A stretch of DNA of 64,000 bases, taken from the NCBI GenBank assembly GCA_029202405.1, contig CP119312.1, forward strand, positions 3,725,001 to 3,789,000, written 5' to 3'. The position numbers and the translations under genes are program-made. Source of the DNA: Candidatus Devosia phytovorans. GTDB lineage: Bacteria; Pseudomonadota; Alphaproteobacteria; Rhizobiales; Devosiaceae. The notes below the pieces were generated by a model. That model did not search any database. It worked only from the letters and a program-made list of their open reading frames with translations, and was not told the DNA's origin. Below are positions 45,789-52,897 of the stretch, piece after piece; within the stretch, counting starts at the first letter, position 1, and each line of letters starts with the position of its first letter.

Positions 45789-46680
45789 CAGGCCGTCCCG
45801 AAATTGAGCCGATAGGAGAGTGCTTCGGCGATGTGAGGTCGGGCGACCTTATCCATCCCGCCGAGATCGGCAAGCGTGCGGGCCACCTTGAGCACGCGAT
45901 GATAGGCGCGGGCAGACAGATTGAAGCGCTCGGCGGCCTGGAGGAGCAATGTCTGGCTCTCCCGGTCGGGATTGACTGCCGCCTCGATCAGCGTGGCGCC
46001 GGCAGCGGCATTGGTGAAGACATCCGGAGCGCCCATGCGGGCATAGCGCTGCCGCTGACGTTCGCGTGCCTCGGCGACGCGGGCCGCAACCGTGACAGAG
46101 CCTTCGGCGCCAGCGGCGGGCGCCATCATGTCTGCGGCGCTGACAGCGGGCACATCGATGCGGATGTCGATACGATCGAGGAATGGCCCTGAAACACGCG
46201 CCTGATAGTCAGCGGCGCAGGCGGGGCCGCGGCGGCAGACATGACCCGGTGAACCGGCCAGACCGCATTTGCAGGGGTTCATGGCGGCAATGAGCTGGAC
46301 ACGACTGGGATAGGAGACGCGGGCATTGGCACGGGCAATCACCGTCTCGCCGGATTCAAGCGGCTGGCGCAGGCTGTCGAGCACGCTGGGAGCGAATTCG
46401 GGCAGTTCGTCGATGAACAGCACGCCATTATGCGCCAGCGCTACTTCGCCCGGCTTCACTTTGAGGCCACCGCCGACCAAGGCAGCCATGGAGGCGGAAT
46501 GATGGGGACTGCGAAACGGTCGGCGGTCAGACAGGGCGCCGTTGACCAACTCGCCGGCGATCGACTGGATCATGGAAATGTCGAGCAGTTCTCGCGGGTT
46601 GAGCGGCGGCAGGATAGATGGGAGGCGCGCTGCCAGCATGGATTTGCCGGCGCCGGGCGGACCGATCATCAGCATGTTGT
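45788..46680 (-). pseudogene. comM: comM 3' fragment, C-terminal AAA+ and Mg-chelatase-like domains
   Basis: The 295 codons from the ATG inside the core (46675) encode MLMIGPPGAGKSMLAARL (Walker A), GVLFIDELPEF (Walker B), the sensor region and the Mg_chelatase_C domain. The N-terminal domain lies 12.6 kb away at 59316-59954, and the two join in frame if the element is removed (HNM then LMIGPPGAGKS). ComM is a hexameric helicase for branch migration in natural transformation. The fragment may still be translated, but no ribosome binding site precedes it. Confidence 0.93.
46673..46680. repeat. att core, left copy (catgttgt)
   Basis: The 8-bp catgttgt at this end is identical to that at 59316-59323. 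Sequence to the left belongs to comM, that to the right to the element. Confidence 0.85.
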
Positions 46681-46692
46681 CAACAATGGACC

Positions 46693-47004
46693 CTACAAGC
46701 TTTCTAGCCCTTTCATCAGCTCTGCTAGAGCAGAGTCGATGTTTAGAGCCCGTCGCCTTGCCAAGTCGTAGAGTTGTTTCATTGACTGAAATGAAGAGCC
46801 ACTGACAGACGAGTACACTTTGTGTTCTAGGGTCGCGCCCCCCTCATCCAGTAAACTGATTGCGTAATTGTTGCTCGAATACGTGACAGAAACCAGGACC
46901 TTACCTATCGATGCGACAAACGAATTCGTCCCAAGGCTCTCCCATTCCAACTTGCCCTGGCTGGTAGTTTCAATCAACTTAGGGACCGCTTCGATTAGGT
47001 TCAT
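46693..47004 (-). CDS. Unrecognised 103-aa protein, last gene of element
   Basis: The protein (MNLIEAVPKLIETTSQGKLE start) has beta-rich sequence (SFVASIGKVLVSVTYSSNN) followed by a helical tail. There is no signal peptide, membrane helix or known motif. A GAGGTAGAG ribosome binding site overlaps the stop of the upstream gene, so the two form a pair. Its stop codon lies in the attP arm. Composition is AT-rich compared with the chromosome, a sign of transfer. Confidence 0.6.
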   Translation of the reverse strand: MNLIEAVPKLIETTSQGKLEWESLGTNSFVASIGKVLVSVTYSSNNYAISLLDEGGATLEHKVYSSVSGSSFQSMKQLYDLARRRALNIDSALAELMKGLESL

Positions 47005-47006
47005 CT

Positions 47007-47525
47007 CTACCTCGGATTGTCGTAGTTGTAGCGCAAGCGAGCTGCGGAAGGTTTCAACTCAGCCACGATAGACCTCGCGGCTAACGCCAGCGGCGTGAAG
47101 TCTTCCAAAACTGCACCCTCTGGAAGCTCCGCTAGGGTCTCTGCCAAACGCTTTAGGTTTACCGTACCTCGCTTGACATGCTTACGCTCTAGAGGAGTGT
47201 CTACAAGAAGCTCGGAGGCTTGAATCAGGCTTGTGCCAGCTAGTTCGATGTAAATGGAAGCCCCGTCACGTCCTCCTTGAGACAGCGAATTCCTAGCGTT
47301 TTCTAGGTGGGTTATGGCCGCATTGAGTTCAATTAACTGCTCTCGACCTTGGACAAGTCCACCCAGCTTGGAAGTAGCCTCTAGGGCCGCCTCTGCGGCA
47401 TTCTTGGTTTTTTTCAGTTGTGCAAAAGCAATCCAAAATCCGATCAACGTAGCGAAGGTGCCAAACCACTGCAAACCGCCGATCACTTGCGGGTCGGTGA
47501 GGAGGAATTTTGCGATACCTCCCAT
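47007..47525 (-). CDS. Membrane-anchored protein of unknown function, paired with the 103-aa gene
   Basis: The 172-aa protein has one N-terminal membrane helix (about residues 15-37, GLQWFGTFATLIGFWIAFAQL) and then a long, charged helical region of about 130 residues. The anchor with cytoplasmic helical part resembles sensor or effector partners in small phage-element cargo operons, but there is no assignable domain. It is two bases from the next gene. Confidence 0.6.
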   Translation of the reverse strand: MGGIAKFLLTDPQVIGGLQWFGTFATLIGFWIAFAQLKKTKNAAEAALEATSKLGGLVQGREQLIELNAAITHLENARNSLSQGGRDGASIYIELAGTSLIQASELLVDTPLERKHVKRGTVNLKRLAETLAELPEGAVLEDFTPLALAARSIVAELKPSAARLRYNYDNPR

Positions 47526-47702
47526 GCCACCTAACCCATCACCATTTAGAGCCGTCTCTAAGTAGACTCAGCCGACATTCAGAAACAACAAATACGTCCG
47601 CCCCTAAGCCTGCCCACCTTCGTCTTTTCAAGCAGGAGCTGCGCATCTTTCTCCCGGATGTCCGCAAGTTCTGCCATGCTGAAACGTAGTGGGAGGGTGC
47701 GA

Positions 47703-47948
47703 TCAGGGAACGCGAATTAGCTTCATCCTCCGGGCGTGGACTTCAACCTGCCTAGCGGTAAGGGATAGAAGGGCATCGTTTTCCCCTTTTCCCCACTCCT
47801 CGACGGGTTTTGCCAGTAACTCCTGAACTTCGACCTCTAGCGCTTCATACTGGCGTCCAAGGTCTTCAAATAGCCCAACGTCCTCAGCGCTTAAAATGCC
47901 CGCTTGCAATGCCGCCTCCTGCTTTTGAGCAACGTAGGAGAGGCACAC
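47703..47948 (-). CDS. Small helical protein of unknown function
   Basis: An 81-residue frame from GTG 47948 encodes a protein that is helical throughout and rich in Glu, Leu and Gln (LFEDLGRQYEALEVEVQELL), probably a coiled coil. The ribosome binding site is weak, and the composition is close to that of neighbouring genes. It could be a regulator or an antitoxin-like protein, but nothing proves it. Confidence 0.4.
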   Translation of the reverse strand: MCLSYVAQKQEAALQAGILSAEDVGLFEDLGRQYEALEVEVQELLAKPVEEWGKGENDALLSLTARQVEVHARRMKLIRVP

Positions 47949-47979
47949 CGCAACAGCAAGCTCTCATCCGACTGGCCAG

Positions 47980-48300
47980 TTACGGCTCCTCAGGTGCATC
48001 AGGCTCGCTGAAGAGACTAAGCGGCAAGTACACGGTGTCACCCGGAGCACGTCCTAGTTTTTCTGCGACTTCATCGGAGATGTCGTCAGGGACCTCGAAA
48101 TAGAAACTCAGGGTCGCATCATCGTTCGATGTCTCCTCCTGTAGCTCGACCTGCAGGTCTTCCCACTCCTCATGAGTGAGCCCCAAATACTTTGCCACCC
48201 TCTCGTCACTCGCCCGTTCTAGGGCCTCAATCATCAACTCGTCTGAGCTTCCCATCGCCTTAGCCTTCCCAATGATGATGCGACGAAAAACAATAGACAC
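47980..48300 (-). CDS. Acidic protein of unknown function
   Basis: A 106-residue frame begins at GTG 48300, though ATG 48255 with AAGG upstream (MGSSDELMIEALERAS, 91 aa) may be the true start. The product is strongly acidic (LTHEEWEDLQVELQEETSNDD) and ends with a beta-type segment. Very acidic small proteins in phages often mimic DNA or bind host proteins; that is speculation here. Confidence 0.5.
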   Translation of the reverse strand: MSIVFRRIIIGKAKAMGSSDELMIEALERASDERVAKYLGLTHEEWEDLQVELQEETSNDDATLSFYFEVPDDISDEVAEKLGRAPGDTVYLPLSLFSEPDAPEEP

Positions 48301-48343
48301 CCTCCTTCACGGACAAGCAGAGAACAACCTGGTCCTCTTGAGG

Positions 48344-48352
48344 TTATCCACA
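48344..48352 (+). promoter_or_regulatory. Perfect DnaA-box-like sequence in the element
   Basis: TTATCCACA lies between the stop of the small serine recombinase and the start of the acidic protein gene. One such 9-mer could be chance. Confidence 0.3.
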
Positions 48353-48354
48353 AG

Positions 48355-48984
48355 CTAGGCAGCAGAAGCCCCCTCGCCAAGTCTCTTAGCTAGCCTAGAG
48401 AGCGTCGACCGAGAGCAGCCGGTGGCCTGGATGATGGTGTTCCAGCTCTGCCCTGAGCGAAGCATGGAGAGTATGGCAGTGTTGCGCTTGATGTCCTCGG
48501 GACGCCCCGCATAGGCACCGCTAGACTTGGCCTTCTCAATGCCCTGAGCCTGCCTCCTGCGGCGGTCCTCATAGTCTTTACGGGCGATAGCAGCCAACAT
48601 GTCCAGCAGCATGCCGTTGATGGCATCAGCCATACGGGCGGTGAAGTCATCTCCATGGGCCACAGCAAGCTGCCAAGAGGTCGGAAGATCGAGCGCCACC
48701 ACCTTCACCTGCCGCTGCCTGATCTCGGCCCGGAGACGTTCCCAGTCGGCAGCATTGAGGCGGCTCAAGCGGTCCACCTGCTCCACAAGCAGTACGTCCC
48801 CTGGGCGGCTGTCAGCCAGCAGCCGGAACAGCTCTGGGCGCTGCAGCGATGCCCCGCTCTCGTTCTCCAGATAGGTGGCCGCAATCGTAAGGCCCCGCTC
48901 AGCAGCGAAGGCTTCAAGGTCGGCACGGGCGCGGCTTGCGTTCTGCTCTTTAGTGGATGCTCTGAGGTACGCGCGGACAAACAT
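48355..48984 (-). CDS. Small serine recombinase (resolvase/invertase type)
   Basis: The 209-aa protein has the catalytic Ser in YLRASTKEQNASRARADLE (residue 10), the LLVEQVDRLSRLNAADWERLR region, the AGIARKDYEDRRRRQAQGIEKAK-like E helix and a C-terminal helix-turn-helix (SWNTIIQATGCSRSTLSRLAKRL). It resembles Tn3 resolvases and DNA invertases. In an integrative element it could resolve multimers or invert a segment. A pair of 17-bp direct repeats lies just upstream. Confidence 0.88.
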   Translation of the reverse strand: MFVRAYLRASTKEQNASRARADLEAFAAERGLTIAATYLENESGASLQRPELFRLLADSRPGDVLLVEQVDRLSRLNAADWERLRAEIRQRQVKVVALDLPTSWQLAVAHGDDFTARMADAINGMLLDMLAAIARKDYEDRRRRQAQGIEKAKSSGAYAGRPEDIKRNTAILSMLRSGQSWNTIIQATGCSRSTLSRLAKRLGEGASAA

Positions 48985-48997
48985 GGTGAGACCGTAA

Positions 48998-49043
48998 GTT
49001 CGATTTGGGTAGTCTGATAATTATCGGTTCGCTTTGGGTTGTC
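48998..49043. repeat. Direct repeats upstream of the small serine recombinase (res-like)
   Basis: gttcgatttgggtagtc (48998-49014) and gttcgctttgggttgtc (49027-49043) match at 15 of 17 positions, spaced 29 bp start to start. Between them is the palindrome GATAATTATC (49015-49024), and an inverted ATTATCGAACC follows at 49051. The block directly precedes the recombinase start, where res sites of Tn3-type resolvases lie. Confidence 0.5.
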
Positions 49044-49177
49044 AATTGGCATTATCGAACCACTCAAAACCCCGGTTCGCCTGATGCATACCCATCTCGC
49101 ACCGGCCTTTGCGTTTAACTCCCGCTTGCTCAACTCGCCAACTCCAGCAACAACTGGCGCGAAGCAAGGGGGCAAAA

Positions 49178-49675
49178 ATGGTCAAGAAGGTCAGCTGGGC
49201 GAGAGGTTTCTTGCGCCTGTGGATGGTGCTTGCGGTCCTGTGGTGTGGGATTGTGGGTCTCTTTTCTTACCCGCAAGTCATGATGCCCCGCGCCCCAAAC
49301 ATTGCTTACGTCTACGAACAAGGCAAAGAGGCTCCGCACGTCATCCTCACCTCGTCGTCAGACTATGCCACTGCTGATGATGGCGACTACAAGCGATACG
49401 AGATTGAGGTGAAAGATGAGTACTACACTAAGACGTACTTCTTTTTCCCGAGAGGCCTAGCCGACGATGCGTATGAGGTCGGTAAAATCGAAGAGGTGAT
49501 GGGGGGACGGTTTGAGGATGATCGGGCCGCAGCCGCTCAACCGGTCCGCTTAGGGAACCTTGTCTCGCTGCTCTCGACAACGGTCCTGCCCCCTTTGGTT
49601 GTGCTATTTTTGGGCATCTGTCTAGCATGGGTTCTTGGCGGTTTTCGCTCAAGGCCAAGCATCAGCACCGATTAG
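49178..49675 (+). CDS. Two-helix membrane protein of unknown function
   Basis: The 165-aa protein starts at ATG 49178 behind AAGGGGGC. It has membrane helices near residues 12-32 (LWMVLAVLWCGIVGLFSY) and 130-152 (LPPLVVLFLGICLAWVLG), with an acidic extracytoplasmic loop of about 95 residues that is rich in Tyr and Asp. No family recognised. The gene ends in overlap with the convergent MarR-like gene. Confidence 0.6.
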   Translation: MVKKVSWARGFLRLWMVLAVLWCGIVGLFSYPQVMMPRAPNIAYVYEQGKEAPHVILTSSSDYATADDGDYKRYEIEVKDEYYTKTYFFFPRGLADDAYEVGKIEEVMGGRFEDDRAAAAQPVRLGNLVSLLSTTVLPPLVVLFLGICLAWVLGGFRSRPSISTD

Positions 49676-50157
49676 TCCGCCCACACTTCCCAATGCGCTC
49701 CTGCAAACGGCTCAGGGACCGCTCTAGCGGCTGCTTCCGTCTTGCCATGACCATCGGCTCCCAGTCGCACTTCCACCGCTCTGCGAGGCTTCAACACGCG
49801 CCCCAACGTCTCTGCCAACCGGGCAGCCATTGCTCGGCCATCCTTGGTCAAATGAATGGCATGCGCTCTAGGGTTCGCTGGGTCGATGGTCTTCACCACC
49901 AGGCCAAGTCCCGGCTCATCAGCTTTACCCTCTTTGGTGAGCGTCCGTATGTTCCGAGAGATAGCCGACTGGCTGAGACCTGTGAGCTTGCACAGCCGAG
50001 CAGCGCTGACGCCTCGGTGCTGTGCTATGAGCAGGAAGACCAGGGGCAGCTGTATCGCCATCTCTGGGCGCAGTTCACGGAACAGGTCAAAGGCTGCCCC
50101 AAGCGCTGCTAGGGACGAGCTGGTGGATAGCTGGGCAAGCGCTGACGCTGACTGCAA
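49672..50157 (-). CDS. MarR-like winged-helix transcriptional regulator
   Basis: The 161-aa protein has a winged-helix core: LPLVFLLIAQHRGVSAARLCKLTGLSQSAISRNIRTLTKEGKAD with a wing reading ARAHAIHLTKDGRAMAARL. This is the MarR pattern, without cofactor residues that would name a ligand. It may control element genes such as the membrane proteins beside it. The gene stands alone, flanked by two plus-strand membrane-protein genes. Confidence 0.75.
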   Translation of the reverse strand: MQSASALAQLSTSSSLAALGAAFDLFRELRPEMAIQLPLVFLLIAQHRGVSAARLCKLTGLSQSAISRNIRTLTKEGKADEPGLGLVVKTIDPANPRAHAIHLTKDGRAMAARLAETLGRVLKPRRAVEVRLGADGHGKTEAAARAVPEPFAGAHWEVWAD

Positions 50158-50347
50158 GCCGTGTCTCCGAGTTGTTTCACAAAGGATTGCAGGACGTTAG
50201 GGGATGGTCAAGGCGGGGGTTTAGGCATCGCGCTGGGAAGCGCCCTGGCCGTGCATGCACTCCTTTCAAAAGCACCCCGAGGGGGGGAAGTTGCGGACTT
50301 GGTTTTTCATCTTACCGCCTCGCATTTTCGCCGCTAAACATTCCGGT

Positions 50348-50938
50348 ATGGAGAACCGAAGACACAAGTGGTGGCAGGGAGTGCCGTGGGGCTGGGTGTC
50401 AGTGACCGCCTACGCGACCGTCCTGATCTGCGCGGCCTTCTCGCAGGCCATGGAGCCAGGTGGAGCCGCTTTGATTGTCAAAGACTATCAAACCCTCATC
50501 GCAGGACTTGCGACCATGGCGGCGCTGCTCATCGCGGCCGAGCAGCTCAAGAGACAGGCCAACCGCGATAAGGTGGACGCTGTTCGTCACCACGAGACTG
50601 AGCTTGTGGCTATCCGTAATCTAGACCGAGCAGCGGTCCGGATTGGTAACAGCATAGGCTATCGTTCCACAATCACGATGGACAGGGCTTGGTGGGCACG
50701 GCTGGCCCAAGAGGTGACAGGGTCGTTAGGGCCAGCCATGGCTGATGTCGCCAGAGCGGTTGAAGAACACAACGCCGTAATCGATCCTCCCGGAAGGCCT
50801 TTTATCTCGCTTTGGCAGCCTGATGATCGACAACTCAGAAACGCAGAGCTGGCCGTGCGCCGGGCTTGCATATCGCTCCAGGGACAGTTGCAAACCCGCA
50901 AGAGCGCTATCGCTCGGCTGGTTGAGGCTGCGGCTTAG
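50348..50938 (+). CDS. Two-helix membrane protein with cytoplasmic helical domain
   Basis: The 196-aa protein begins at ATG 50348 (MENRRHKWWQG). Two membrane helices are near residues 15-35 and 48-66, followed by a charged helical domain of about 130 residues containing LKRQANRDKVDAVRHHETEL. It resembles small anchored proteins of mobile elements; no domain is recognised. Neither neighbour is cotranscribed. Confidence 0.55.
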   Translation: MENRRHKWWQGVPWGWVSVTAYATVLICAAFSQAMEPGGAALIVKDYQTLIAGLATMAALLIAAEQLKRQANRDKVDAVRHHETELVAIRNLDRAAVRIGNSIGYRSTITMDRAWWARLAQEVTGSLGPAMADVARAVEEHNAVIDPPGRPFISLWQPDDRQLRNAELAVRRACISLQGQLQTRKSAIARLVEAAA

Positions 50939-50962
50939 CGCGGATTGAGCGGCTCAACATCA

Positions 50963-51283
50963 CTAAGGCTGCCGCAGGGACTTCACCTGCCGCCCCGCTC
51001 GGAGCGTCAGCTCACCCGCTTCATAAAGCTCCCGCATCTTTGCCTTTCCCTCGTCAGTCGGGAAGATGTCAGACTTGCCAGTGCGGTCCCATACTCGCTC
51101 CTCAAACAGGTGCTTGGCGTTGGCCTTGCGCACCTTCCAAGGTCTGCGGACACCTGTGCGGCGGAGCAGTAGAAGGCGCTCGAGGTCGGACTTGACCTTG
51201 CTCAGGTTCACGCCGGGGAGTGTGACAGCGAAGCGGTGGAGGGGCACTGGTAGTTTAGTGCGTGGTTTCTTGGTTTTTGACAT
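50963..51283 (-). CDS. Small basic protein of unknown function
   Basis: The 106-aa protein is strongly basic (starts MSKTKKPRTKLPVPLHRF; contains RRPWKVRKANAKHLFEERVWDRTG). It could bind nucleic acid. It is the gene downstream of the ParB-like gene with 121 bp between, which contain the TTGGCACT repeats. I do not recognise the family. Confidence 0.55.
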   Translation of the reverse strand: MSKTKKPRTKLPVPLHRFAVTLPGVNLSKVKSDLERLLLLRRTGVRRPWKVRKANAKHLFEERVWDRTGKSDIFPTDEGKAKMRELYEAGELTLRAGRQVKSLRQP

Positions 51284-51363
51284 GGCGAAACTGGTTTCCT
51301 AAGGGGAGTGGTAGTAAAAGGTTAGTCAGTTCAGGGGGTTACGGGCGGCAGTTTCCCCCCGAA

Positions 51364-51396
51364 AGTGCCAAATTGGCACTCGTAAGGGTTGGCACT
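51364..51396. repeat. TTGGCACT palindrome and direct repeat next to the ParB-like gene
   Basis: AGTGCCAA-A-TTGGCACT (51364-51380) is a perfect palindrome with 8-bp arms. TTGGCACT recurs at 51389-51396, 16 bp from the first. The location 9 bp beyond the ParB-like stop suggests a binding site for a ParB-type or other regulator. Confidence 0.5.
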
Positions 51397-51404
51397 CTCC
51401 GACC

Positions 51405-52217
51405 TCAGAAGTCGACATCATCATCAAGCTCCCGGTTACGTTCCTGGAGCAGCCTGCTGACCTCGTGGACCCGCCTGCCTGTGTAGTATTCTATGAACCG
51501 GACCATGACCTCGGGACGGTCGGCGTAGCGGGTGCCGTATTGACGGGCCACCTTGTCGGCAAACTCTCTGGCTTCTGCGTCGTGCATCACTTCAATGTCC
51601 TCCTCGGTGTAGTTGGGTTCGGGGGTTTTCTTGTGGGCTCTCTGGGCCAGCTTCCAGCGCATGTGTTGATGTCCCGCTGAGCCGAGTTCTTTCAGCACCC
51701 GGCGCATGAAGGTCACTTGCCCCCGGCTGATGCCAACGCTGGCCATGATCTCGGGGAGGGTGAACCGGCACTGGCCCGCTGCGTCCAGCTTCACCAGCTT
51801 CCACCCGCCGTCCATGCGCTCATCATTGGTCATTGCCAGGGTATGCTGCTGGTTCCGCTTCTGACCCTCCAGAACGGCCTCTGCAGGGGTTCCGTTGAAC
51901 TCCTCCACAGGCACCCCATCAGCCCTTCTTGCGAGCCCATAGGCTTCCTTGCGGTGCCTCCCGTCGATCAGGAACACCCGCCCGCTCCGGCGCATTACCA
52001 GCACGGGCAGGAGGTCGGTGGCATGCTGAAGACCACGCGCAAGGCTCTCAACATGGAAGCCGTTGATGGCAGCGCGTGATTGGAACAGGTCCAACTCCTC
52101 AAGTTGGTCGGGGGCAAGGCGCGGGGGCATGGAGCCCGTATCGGGGGGCAGGCGCTCCAGCATCTGCATTTCAGCAGCTACGCCCTCCACGTCAGCAGTG
52201 GCGTCTGTGTCGGTCAT
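51405..52217 (-). CDS. ParB-like partition/nuclease domain protein
   Basis: The 270-aa protein has the ParB N-terminal fold with VFLIDGRHRKEAY (the DG-HR box) at about residues 75-90, then a helix-turn-helix candidate (EIMASVGISRGQVTFMRRVLKEL) and a helical tail. ParB-like proteins bind centromere-type sites or act as nucleases; no ParA partner is beside it. The start ATG overlaps the upstream RNase HI stop (AATGA), so the two were coupled. Confidence 0.75.
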   Translation of the reverse strand: MTDTDATADVEGVAAEMQMLERLPPDTGSMPPRLAPDQLEELDLFQSRAAINGFHVESLARGLQHATDLLPVLVMRRSGRVFLIDGRHRKEAYGLARRADGVPVEEFNGTPAEAVLEGQKRNQQHTLAMTNDERMDGGWKLVKLDAAGQCRFTLPEIMASVGISRGQVTFMRRVLKELGSAGHQHMRWKLAQRAHKKTPEPNYTEEDIEVMHDAEAREFADKVARQYGTRYADRPEVMVRFIEYYTGRRVHEVSRLLQERNRELDDDVDF

Positions 52218-52749
52218 TTGAACCATGTTGGGTGCTTCTTTCTGATGGCCTTTTCTCCGGCGAGGTACATGCCCAAGGCGGCGTTGCTGGCCAGCGTGTT
52301 CGCCATTTCGTTTAGGTCATGACCAACGTGGCCGCGCTGCCAGACCAGCTCCAACTCTCTGCCCTGACTGAGTTGGTCGAACTGCTGCCAGAGCTGCAGG
52401 TTCTTCACCTCGCCTGAGGAATTGCGCCAACCAGCTGCCTTCCACCTATCGAGTGAAGTGGCGGAGTCGATCACGTAGCGGCTATCTGAGATGATGCTCA
52501 CCGGCAGGGATTCCACCAGCTTCTCAAGCCCCTTCACCACAGCCGTCAGCTCCATCTCGTTGTTCTTGCTGATCATGACTTGTCCCTGCCCTGCCAGCGG
52601 TCGCTGCCTCAGAACTTCGGAGCCTTCTTTCAGCTGGATAATCACTCCCAGCCGCCTGTGCCGGGGTTGCGTTTGCATGAGCCATCAGTGGCCAGCAGGT
52701 AGTGTCTGCCAGCCGAAAGCATGGCCAGGCGGTCTTGTTGATCTGTCAT
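52214..52749 (-). pseudogene. rnhA: RNase HI gene with a single-base frameshift
   Basis: From ATG 52749 (AGGA ribosome binding site) the frame encodes the RNase HI start LLATDGSCKRNPGTGGW and stops at TGA 52642. The rest of the protein continues one base back in another frame as GVIIQLKEGSEVL, NNEMEL and SDSRYVID, ending at 52214. A missing G in TGG-GAG explains the break, since TGG-GGA-GTG would restore GGWGVII. The catalytic Asp, Glu and Asp are present, but the fourth Asp position reads Asn (HDLNEMANTLA). It could be an error in the sequence. Confidence 0.75.
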
Positions 52750-52897
52750 TAGAAATCCTCATGGGAGTCGCTGGTGGGCTTTGTGGCCGGTCAGGTGGAT
52801 TGGGTTGGAAATGTTAGGGAAAGCCGCTGATGGACTCCGCTGAGTCCGCAATGGGCATAGAAGGCCCCCGCCACCGAGGCGGCGAGGGATTGGTTGA

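Noticed and set aside
52640..52650. Programmed -1 frameshift in RNase HI
   Set aside because: No slippery heptamer or downstream pseudoknot is obvious; deletion or sequence error is simpler.
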